A stretch of DNA of 64,000 bases from Natrinema gelatinilyticum (GTDB taxonomy: Archaea > Halobacteriota > Halobacteria > Halobacteriales > Natrialbaceae). The stretch's first letter is position 1. Each line of letters starts with the position of its first letter. A program made the translations under genes and the position numbers. Of the stretch, positions 17,299 through 24,561 are shown in pieces. The notes under the pieces were generated by a model. The model worked only from the letters and a program-made list of their open reading frames with translations, did no database searches and was not told where the DNA came from. The stretch spans positions 372,001 through 436,000 of the forward strand of contig NZ_CP100757.1 of NCBI RefSeq assembly GCF_024266705.1, written 5' to 3'.

Positions 17299-18306
17299 CT
17301 ACGATTCGGCGTGCGATTCTGCGACGTCAAGAAGGTTGAGCGGTGTTCCGTTCCCGTTTTCAATCGCTGACTGATATGCGATGCGTGCGGTCGCGACGTC
17401 CTGGATCGCGAGGCCGGTACTGTCGAAGACCGTGATATCGTCGTCGCTTGTGCGCCCTACTTTTGTTCCGACAACGATCTCGCCGAGATCGGCGTAAATA
17501 TCCTCGTCAGAAAGCGTGCCTACCGAGTAGGGAACGTTTATTTCGCCAGAATGGGTCGTCTGGGCGTGGTCATCAATTACGAGTGTCGCCTCAAGGAGCA
17601 CATCGTCAGTGAGTTCCTGTTTTCCCGCAGCGTCAGCACCCATCGCATTGATGTGCGTGTGGTCGCCGACATCGTCTAATTCGACGATTGGGTCTCTGAC
17701 GGGCGTTACCGTCGATAAGATATCGCAGGACGCGGCGTCGCTCACGTCGCCCTCGCGGACGGCGAACTGGTCGTCGAAGTGGTCAACGAACTCTCGGACC
17801 CGACTCTCGTCGAGATCGCTGACAACAATCTCTTGGATCGGCCGGACCTCGGCGATCGCCTCAACTTGCGTGTACGACTGGATGCCGGCACCGACGATAC
17901 CAAGGCTCGTTGCGTCTTCGACAGCGAGTTCGTCGGTCGCGACCGCCGCCGCAGCACCGGTCCGTTTCATCGTCAGTTCGGTCCCATCCATGATGGCGAG
18001 GGGGAGGGCCGTCTCCGGGTCGGAATAGATCATCGTCCCCATCACCGTCGGGAGGTCGTGCTTTTCGCCGTTGTCGGGATGAACGTTAACCCACTTGATG
18101 CCCGCAGCGTCCCAGTCGCCAGTGTCCAAGTAAGCGGGCATAGCGCGGAAGTCGCCGTTGTAACGCTCGAGATCTACGTACGACTTCGGCGGCATCTGGG
18201 CTGTCCCTCGCTCGTACGCGGCGAAGGCCTCTCGGACGGCACGAACTACGTCGGCCATTTGTGCGTTCTCACGGACATCCTCACTGGAAAGCAGGCGTAC
18301 AGACAT
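17299..18306 (-). CDS. Ornithine cyclodeaminase/mu-crystallin family (alanine dehydrogenase-like)
   Basis: A 335-aa enzyme. It has PPKSYVDL and AGIKWVNVHP (substrate-binding Lys and Arg/Lys region), the Rossmann motif LGIVGAGIQSYTQVEAI, and DSTGLAIQDVATA, where the Asp of family members contacts the substrate. Members either cyclise ornithine to proline with loss of ammonia or act as NAD-dependent alanine or imino-acid dehydrogenases; sequence alone does not decide. The ATG at 18306 is preferred over one at 18345 because an AT-rich TATA-like stretch lies between them. It is divergent from the class-III aminotransferase at 18524. Confidence 0.82.
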   Translation of the reverse strand: MSVRLLSSEDVRENAQMADVVRAVREAFAAYERGTAQMPPKSYVDLERYNGDFRAMPAYLDTGDWDAAGIKWVNVHPDNGEKHDLPTVMGTMIYSDPETALPLAIMDGTELTMKRTGAAAAVATDELAVEDATSLGIVGAGIQSYTQVEAIAEVRPIQEIVVSDLDESRVREFVDHFDDQFAVREGDVSDAASCDILSTVTPVRDPIVELDDVGDHTHINAMGADAAGKQELTDDVLLEATLVIDDHAQTTHSGEINVPYSVGTLSDEDIYADLGEIVVGTKVGRTSDDDITVFDSTGLAIQDVATARIAYQSAIENGNGTPLNLLDVAESHAES

Positions 18307-18523
18307 ACACCAAGACATATCATATACCGTTATAGTACGATTCATACCGGCAATATAGTCTCATGTCCAATAAATATACATAATATCGTATTCAGTCCAA
18401 TAATGGAGAAATTGGTGGTGACTACTAGATGCGCCGACGCGCCACCGGCCGGATGGAACCGATATCCCTCTGTCTGGAGCGCCGATAATAATATATATCA
18501 TCTACTGCAATGGGTTAGTTAGA
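18307..18523. promoter_or_regulatory. Divergent promoter region with repeated GTCCAATAA motif
   Basis: This AT-rich 217-bp gap separates two divergent genes. GTCCAATAA occurs at 18365-18373 and again at 18395-18403, with starts 30 bp apart (about three helical turns), which suits a dimeric or multimeric regulator. A TATA-like run (ATAATATATATC) lies near 18487-18500, about 25-35 bp before the aminotransferase ATG. A second one (TACTATAA on the minus strand, near 18330) precedes the minus-strand gene. Confidence 0.45.
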
Positions 18524-19849
18524 ATGAAATCCAACAATCTCGCTATTAAATCGGATGAGAATTCAAGAAACATCTCGCACTGGCACGATCCGGAACGTGA
18601 CGGCGTCCCTGTAACCGAGGGGACCGGAGCGATGGTGACCGACGCCGGCGGCGATTCCTACCTCGATTTCGTTGCGTCGCTATACTGCGTCAACGCCGGT
18701 CATGACAACGAACGGATCATCGAGGCGATCACCGATCAACTCGAACGGATTCCCTACGTCTCCTCGGCGAAAGAAAACGACACGCGGACGAGACTGGCAA
18801 ATGAATTGGCCGACGTGGCCCCGGAGCCGCTCACGGACGTGACGTTCTCCGTGTCGGGGAGCGAAGCAAACGAATTGGCGATCCAGATCGCCCGCGAAAC
18901 TCAGGACGCGCCGAAGGTGCTGACTCGATGGCAGTCCTACCACGGCAGCACGTACGGCGCAGCCAACCTGACCGGCGATCCGACCACGCGAAACGCGGTC
19001 CAGGCCCACGCGGCGACGACGGGGGGCGGCAAGTTTCTGCCCCCGATACCCGAGGCATTCGACGCCGAAGGGCGCGAACTCGCCGACAAAGCCGCCGATC
19101 ACCTCGAGTTCGTCGTCAGAAACGAAGGGGCGGAATCGATCGCAGCGATCGTCATGGAACCCGTCGCCGGGTCGAGCGGTGGCTATCCGGCACCGCCGGG
19201 ATACTTCGAGCGGGTTCGGGAGATCTGCGACGAGTACGAGATTCTCCTCATCGCCGACGAGGTGATCACCGGGTTCGGTCGCTGCGGGGAGATGTTCGGC
19301 ATGCAAACCGAGGGCGTCGATCCCGATATGATCACGTTCGCGAAGGGCGTCACCGGATCGTACGTGCCGCTGGGCGGTGTCGTCATGCGCGAGGAAATCG
19401 CGGACGCCGTGCGAGACGGCGGGACGACGGTCGGCCAGACGTTCGCCGGCCACCCAGTGGCCTGCGCCGCGGGATACGCCGCGATTCAGGAGTACCAGAA
19501 CGGGCTCATCGACAACGCCCGATCGCTGGCGCCCGTTCTCCAGGACGAACTCGCTTCGCTGCAGGCGAACCACGACGTCATCGCCGACGTTCGCGGCCGC
19601 GGCCTTCTGTGGGGAATCGTCGTCAAGGATCCGGAGACCGGCAAACCGTTCACGAACTCCTGGGTCGACGACGAGGAGGAAAATCCCGTCGCCGACGTCG
19701 CCGACGCCGCGCGGGAGATGGGACTCCTGATCGCCGTCGGCCGGCCGGATTACCAGCTCCTCCTCTCCCCGCCGCTTTGCATCGACGAATCCGACGTCGC
19801 CGACGCAATCGAGATCCTCGACGACGCGTTCGCGACCGTCTTCGAGTAA
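18524..19849 (+). CDS. Class-III PLP aminotransferase
   Basis: A 441-aa fold-type I aminotransferase. It has SVSGSEANELAIQIAR (phosphate-binding loop), YHGSTYGA, the PLP-stacking region, IADEVITGFGRCGEMFG (Asp245 pairs with the pyridine nitrogen) and TFAKGVTGSYVPLGG (Schiff-base Lys274). The closest functional look is to omega-amino acid:pyruvate and taurine or beta-alanine aminotransferases. In this island it could transaminate GABA, beta-alanine or a polyamine product. It is expressed divergently from the ornithine cyclodeaminase homologue, so the two are probably co-regulated. Confidence 0.85.
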   Translation: MKSNNLAIKSDENSRNISHWHDPERDGVPVTEGTGAMVTDAGGDSYLDFVASLYCVNAGHDNERIIEAITDQLERIPYVSSAKENDTRTRLANELADVAPEPLTDVTFSVSGSEANELAIQIARETQDAPKVLTRWQSYHGSTYGAANLTGDPTTRNAVQAHAATTGGGKFLPPIPEAFDAEGRELADKAADHLEFVVRNEGAESIAAIVMEPVAGSSGGYPAPPGYFERVREICDEYEILLIADEVITGFGRCGEMFGMQTEGVDPDMITFAKGVTGSYVPLGGVVMREEIADAVRDGGTTVGQTFAGHPVACAAGYAAIQEYQNGLIDNARSLAPVLQDELASLQANHDVIADVRGRGLLWGIVVKDPETGKPFTNSWVDDEEENPVADVADAAREMGLLIAVGRPDYQLLLSPPLCIDESDVADAIEILDDAFATVFE

Positions 19850-19879
19850 CCTCTTGTAGCGTATATTGCCGGCGAGTTA

Positions 19880-20243
19880 GAGCGCAGTTTCGAGCGCTTC
19901 CTCTCCTGGCTTCCGGAAGGCTTCACGGCGAAGCTGGATTTTTGAGTGCAACCGAGGAGTGCTCGAAAAACGTGCCAGTCTGATCGTCGAACGAGCGATC
20001 GCAACCCGTACACAGATGCCGCCGGAACACCCGATAGCTGCCGTTTCGAATCTGTGATTCAGTACGGCGGCGCAGGCGAAAGACGCCGTCGCGCCAGCGA
20101 ACCTGTGCCGGCAGGTTCGCAGCCCGACGCTCCGAGTCGAACGTCTCGATAGGCACCGTGATTCGTCGGGTGGCATGTTCGTGCCATCTTAGCACGCTGT
20201 GACTTCCAGCTACTGCTGAGAACCGATCGACAATCCGCCGCAC
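19880..20243 (-). pseudogene. IS1595-type transposase relic (zinc-ribbon N-terminus)
   Basis: The minus strand reads SQIRNGSYRVFRRHLCTGC and then DRSFDDQTGTFFEHSSVALK. This is the second knuckle of the zinc ribbon that starts IS1595 transposases, usually followed by a KW-type helix. Here the frame breaks at once, and the first Cys pair is not recognisable. It may come from a different copy than the DDE scrap at 11185. Confidence 0.5.
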
Positions 20244-20272
20244 GTAGTTATTTTGCTAACAAGCCCCAATCG

Positions 20273-21409
20273 ATGGATATGACTTACGATACGGTCATCG
20301 TCGGGTCGGGTATTGCTGGCCTCTCGGCGGCGTATAGGCTCGCTCCGGATCACGACGTATTGGTCGTCGACCGCGCCGGCATCGGCGAGGGGACATCGAG
20401 TCGCGCATCCGGCGTCCTGACGGCACCGGTCGACTACCCCGACCAGCCGGAGTGGGCAGCACACGCAACCGAGTTCTTCCGCGACCTCGACGGAACGGGG
20501 ACCTTCGATTGGATCGACCGTGAGTACGTCCGCGGGGTTCGACCGGACGACCGCGACAACGCGGAAGAGAGTGCAGCGGTTGATGGGATCGAAATCGTCG
20601 ATGTCGAAGAGTGTGGTGACGTGTTCGACGACAACGCCCCCTACGACCGTGCTCTGGTCTGGGAAGACTGTGGCTACTGTGACGTGGACGACTTGCTGGC
20701 GACGCTGTACAGCGAGGCGAGCCGACGGGGCGTCGAGTTCCGCCCGGACACCACTGTCACTTCGGTACGCGTTACGGACGGAGCTGCGACGGCTGTCAAG
20801 ACGGAGTACGGCACCGTCGAGGCCGACACCGTCGTCGTGGCGGTAGGGTCGACAACTCGGAACTTGCTTGCGGACGTGCTAGAACTGCCAATACGGACGT
20901 TCACATGGAACGTCGCATACCTGGACGCGGATCTCGATGACGGGTACCCGATGGGGGGCGACCCAAACTACGGAGCATACTGGCGGGGGACCGACGACGA
21001 ACAGCTGCTCGTCGGCGTCGAACACTGTTATGAGTCTGAACCTCCGAGCGAGGAGGAGGCGTTCGGCGACCGGCTCGACGCGTTCATCAGAGATGAACTG
21101 GGCGGGTTGCTCGCCGCTGTCGACGCCGAAACAGACGTGGTCCGCTACGAAGTATGTCCGATGGCCGACGCGACGACCCCCGACGCCAAAGGTATTATCG
21201 ACGCGCCGAAGGAGGGTCCCGACGACCTCGTGGTTGCGGCCGGATTCCACGGCGCCGGAGTGATGGCAGCGGGTAGCATTGGAACGGCGATCCGGTCGCT
21301 GGCGACCGTCGAAGAGGCCCCCTTTGATCTCGAACCGTTTAGACTCGACCGCTTCGACGTCCGCGGGACCGACTTCGAGTTTGCCTCGATGTTCGCGACG
21401 GAGAACTGA
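20273..21409 (+). CDS. FAD-dependent amine/amino-acid oxidoreductase (DAO family, PuuB-like)
   Basis: A 378-aa DAO-family flavoprotein. It has the dinucleotide fold TVIVGSGIAGLSAAYRL at residues 6-22, VVDRAGIGEGTSSRASG (FAD ribose and phosphate contacts), the second FAD segment ADTVVVAVGSTTRNLL, and a C-terminal VAAGFHGAGVMAAGSIG that closes over the flavin. Family members oxidise sarcosine, glycine, D-amino acids or gamma-glutamylputrescine. Its place beside a glutamine-synthetase-like ligase and a class-I amidotransferase makes a PuuB-type gamma-glutamylamine oxidase the best guess. The start could be the ATG at 20273 or 20279. Confidence 0.8.
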   Translation: MDMTYDTVIVGSGIAGLSAAYRLAPDHDVLVVDRAGIGEGTSSRASGVLTAPVDYPDQPEWAAHATEFFRDLDGTGTFDWIDREYVRGVRPDDRDNAEESAAVDGIEIVDVEECGDVFDDNAPYDRALVWEDCGYCDVDDLLATLYSEASRRGVEFRPDTTVTSVRVTDGAATAVKTEYGTVEADTVVVAVGSTTRNLLADVLELPIRTFTWNVAYLDADLDDGYPMGGDPNYGAYWRGTDDEQLLVGVEHCYESEPPSEEEAFGDRLDAFIRDELGGLLAAVDAETDVVRYEVCPMADATTPDAKGIIDAPKEGPDDLVVAAGFHGAGVMAAGSIGTAIRSLATVEEAPFDLEPFRLDRFDVRGTDFEFASMFATEN

Positions 21410-21644
21410 GACACGATGGCTAAATGGTCTGCGCACCGTTTGAACACGTTGTGGCCGAGACTGGGCTCGACGATATGAGAGGCGCAGTTGCAAACCTGGG
21501 ACGTTCAATGGGTACGCTAATCACTCTGACATCGCGTCGTCACACGGACGTCCGTGACACTGGTTGAAGGTCCGTTCCGGGTCGTTCAGTACCGGCAATT
21601 TCCGACCGAATCGGTGTCGTCGTTCCCCTCGAACAACGAGAGTC

Positions 21645-22274
21645 CTACTGCGGACAGCACGCCTCGAAGTTCTCGAGCACGGCCGTCGCGTTGCACTCGT
21701 CGAACGAGTGCTCCCCGTCGGACCAGTCGCTGGGCTCGTCTCGCACACGCTCGGTGAACTCGGGGTGAAACTGCACCGTCCAGATCGGCGCCTCGGCGTG
21801 GCGCGTACAAAAGTACTCGTTGTACTCGGTCTCCGCGATGACCTCCATCCCGGAGCCGGGTTCGATGACGAGATCGGAGTGCAGGACGGGCACGATCGGT
21901 TCGACCCCCTCGAGAACGGGATCCGACGATTCGACGGTCGTCATCTCGACGAACGTGGATCGGCGCCGGTCCTCGACGACCTCGCCGCCGAGCGCGGCGT
22001 TGATCAATTGGTGACCGAAGCAGACGCCAAGCAGCGGCAGACCCCGATCGCGACACGTCCGAACCAGGTCCATCTGCGTTTCGAACCAGGGATACCCCTC
22101 CTCGTAGACGCTCGCTGTGCTCCCACTGATGACGACCCCATCGTACTCCTCGAGCGGTGGATGATCGCGATCCTCCGCGTACACGTGATAGTCGCTTTCG
22201 GGGGTGAGGCGTTCGATCTCTGGACCGAGATAGCGATACTCCGGTCTGACTTCGTCGTCGAGGACTAGTATCAT
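21645..22274 (-). CDS. Class-I glutamine amidotransferase domain protein (PuuD-like role)
   Basis: A 209-aa single-domain protein with the full Cys-His-Glu triad: LLGVCFGHQLINAALGG (Cys85) and TVQFHPEFTE (His170, Glu172). The nucleophile elbow resembles GMP-synthase-type amidotransferases more than the peptidase C26 form seen in E. coli PuuD. No synthetase subunit is nearby. Beside a gamma-glutamyl ligase it may hydrolyse gamma-glutamyl-GABA or another gamma-glutamyl amide. The ATG at 22274 is preferred over an upstream one at 22301, because a TATA-like TACTATAATTT lies near 22303-22315. It is divergent from the ligase gene. Confidence 0.78.
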   Translation of the reverse strand: MILVLDDEVRPEYRYLGPEIERLTPESDYHVYAEDRDHPPLEEYDGVVISGSTASVYEEGYPWFETQMDLVRTCRDRGLPLLGVCFGHQLINAALGGEVVEDRRRSTFVEMTTVESSDPVLEGVEPIVPVLHSDLVIEPGSGMEVIAETEYNEYFCTRHAEAPIWTVQFHPEFTERVRDEPSDWSDGEHSFDECNATAVLENFEACCPQ

Positions 22275-22433
22275 CAGTATCCGGTATTGAGTGGAGAACA
22301 ATAAATTATAGTACCTCTACCGCAATCCCCATTCAGACAGTGTCACACCTTCCATGAAACCATCTACCACACACCGATCGATCCGTGAGGGACCGAACCG
22401 CGGGGGACAGATCCGCGAGGAGGCGATGCTCGA

Positions 22434-23741
22434 ATGAGCGACGCGACCGACCATATGGTCGAGATGATCGAGGACCCGGCGATCGACCACGTCTTCATCG
22501 AGTTCGCCGACGTCAACGGGATTTCCCGGTCGAAGCAACTCACCGCCGACACCTTCCTGGAAAAGTGGGCGGACGGATTCACGATGAACCTCGTGCTGTT
22601 GGCTCAGACGGCGCGCAATCACGTCCCGGAGGGGTCTGGACTCGGCGCCGAGATCGGACACGGTGACGGGATCGTCCACCCGATCCCGGGGACGGCAACA
22701 CGGCTGCCTTGGCGCGAGAACGCCGTCCGGGTCCTGTGTACGTTCACCCATGAGGGCGAGCGGCTGGCGAGCTCGCCGCGGGCCGCCCTGGAGTCGGTGC
22801 TCGCGGCCAACGACTTCGGGTTCGACTTCTACGCCGGAAGCGAACTCGAGTTCTACCTTCTCGAGGAGGGCCCCGGGGACGAGTACGTCCCCGCGACCGG
22901 CGGCAATCATGAGTGTGTCTCCTGGGCGACCGAGGAAGTCGCCGACTTCTACGACCGGCTCGTCGAGTGGGCCGGCGACTACGGAATCGAACTCACCGCG
23001 CTCCACCACGAACACGGAGCCGGCCAACTCGAAGTGCTGTTCGACTACGGCCGACCGCTCGAACAGGCGGACACAACCTTCGACTTCAAGCGGCTCGTCA
23101 AGCAGGTCGGCCGGAGCTTCGATCAGTGGCCGACGTTCATGGCCAAGCCCTTCGCTGACCGACCGGGCAGTGGCTATCACCTCCATGTAAGCGCGTTCGA
23201 CGACGGGGAGAACGTCTTCGAGGCCGACAAGAGCGGAACGCTCTCCCAGCGGGGCCAGCACTTCGTCGGCGGCCTGATGGAACACGCCGACGCGCTGGCC
23301 GCGCTCGGCACACCGAACATCAACGGATTCAAGCGGTTCGAGCCGAGTTCGTTCGTCCCCTACACCGCCTCGTGGGGGTACGACAACCGGATGACCGCGG
23401 TTCGCGTCCCGTTAGGGGATGCCCGTCTGGAGACGCGGATCGCCAGTGCCGACGCCAACCCCTATCTGGTCATCGCCGGGACGATCGCCGCGGGCCTCGA
23501 CGGGCTCCGGCGCGAACTGGAGCCGCAGGCGCCGACCGAAGGTGACCCGACCGGTGACCGCCCTACACTCCCGCGCTCGCCCGAACTCGCTCTGCGAGCG
23601 CTTGAAACGGACGACACGCTCGTCGACCTCCTCGGCGAGGACGTCGTGCGCATGTTCGCAGCCTCGAAGCGGCGTGAGCTGCAGGCGTTCCGGGACCACA
23701 TCACCGACTGGGAACGCGACCAGTATGTAAAGACGGTCTAA
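22434..23741 (+). CDS. Glutamine-synthetase-family gamma-glutamyl-amine ligase (PuuA-like)
   Basis: A 435-aa protein of the GS fold. The N-terminal beta-grasp has VFIEFADVNGISRSK. The catalytic domain shows AGSELEFYLLE (Glu137, Glu139 metal ligands), ALHHEHGAGQLEV (Glu193, Glu200), GSGYHLHVSAF (His249) and RLETRIASADANPY (the Glu/Arg of the C-terminal metal/phosphate block). It lacks the adenylylation loop and Asp50-type ammonia-site features of true GlnA. It resembles GlnA3/PuuA ligases that join glutamate to polyamines or other amines with ATP. A broken second copy of its C-terminus lies at 26997-27294. A purine-rich GAGGAGG about 20 bp upstream may serve translation. Confidence 0.85.
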   Translation: MSDATDHMVEMIEDPAIDHVFIEFADVNGISRSKQLTADTFLEKWADGFTMNLVLLAQTARNHVPEGSGLGAEIGHGDGIVHPIPGTATRLPWRENAVRVLCTFTHEGERLASSPRAALESVLAANDFGFDFYAGSELEFYLLEEGPGDEYVPATGGNHECVSWATEEVADFYDRLVEWAGDYGIELTALHHEHGAGQLEVLFDYGRPLEQADTTFDFKRLVKQVGRSFDQWPTFMAKPFADRPGSGYHLHVSAFDDGENVFEADKSGTLSQRGQHFVGGLMEHADALAALGTPNINGFKRFEPSSFVPYTASWGYDNRMTAVRVPLGDARLETRIASADANPYLVIAGTIAAGLDGLRRELEPQAPTEGDPTGDRPTLPRSPELALRALETDDTLVDLLGEDVVRMFAASKRRELQAFRDHITDWERDQYVKTV

Positions 23742-23790
23742 GAGTTCGCCTCGGAAGCGCGGTCACAGAGAGTTGCGGCAGTCGCACTTG

Positions 23791-24225
23791 GGTGAACTAC
23801 CCTGCCCTACCGCGCTCGGGCTTACCCAGCCCTCGCTTGTTACGGACAGGACTTCCTGCTTCGGTGTCGGAACGTGCAGGGAACGTCCCCACAGCGGTTC
23901 CAGACTCCACAGGCGGCTTCCCTTGACAGGTGGTTCGGAGTGTCCCACTCCTACCGGTTCGACACTCGGCCACAACCGACGATGCACGCTTGTTGTCACG
24001 TGTGAACACCGCCGGAAACGTGGTGAGCATCTTATTCTCACCTTCGACCGAAGGGATAATAAGGGTGCCGATTCACACGAAACCAAGACGTGCAGGCGCT
24101 GTCTCCCCTCTCTGCTCGCGCCTTCGGCGCTCGCTGAGGATAGCGCGGGACCGTCGGTCCCGCTGACCATGCGAACGGCGTTGCCGTGAGCAGAAGGGGG
24201 CTTAGCGCCCTCAATTACAGCCAAA
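23791..24225 (-). repeat. Repeat copy B, TnpB-3'-end-like
   Basis: An uninterrupted copy of the repeat in inverse orientation to A. It starts GGTGAACTACCCTGCCC and ends CTCAATTACAG. Relative to copy C it lacks a segment of about 60 bp that carries two perfect hairpins (AGACGC/GCGTCT and CAGAACGC/GCGTTCTG). The hairpin GGGACC/GGTCCC remains. It lies between the ligase and the kinase/PLP fusion gene. Bases 24226-24500 hold nothing else I can support. Confidence 0.75.
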
Positions 24226-24504
24226 AGCGTCTGAAGTGGGAGAAGTGCTCGTTGATCTATTTTGCCAACCGTCCGCCTCATCGATGGTAGCGACTACAAT
24301 AACGACTGAAAGATTTACACACAGATCGCATAGCCGTCGTGCGATCGGACGTGCACCGTCGTTCAGTGGCCACTAAAGCCTGATTTTGAACTATTGCAGT
24401 CGCACTGAACCAAGAGCAGCCAAATCGTGCCTCCAAACCGTTGCTCGCTAGGACAATGTTATTAGCGTAATACTTCCCACGAGAGCGAATGTGAATTTTC
24501 GACA

Positions 24505-24513
24505 ACATATAAG
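24505..24513 (+). promoter_or_regulatory. TATA-like box upstream of the kinase/PLP fusion gene
   Basis: ACATATAAG sits about 50 bp before the ATG at 24562, in a locally AT-rich stretch. Position and sequence fit an archaeal TATA element with a short 5' leader. Confidence 0.4.
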
Positions 24514-24561
24514 AGAAATTTTATTAGATTCGATTATCTACGATCGGACGGTGAACGACCG

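Noticed and set aside
22317..23285. 322-codon minus-strand frame
   Set aside because: Antisense to the glutamine-synthetase-like gene, with Arg/Val-rich shadow composition.
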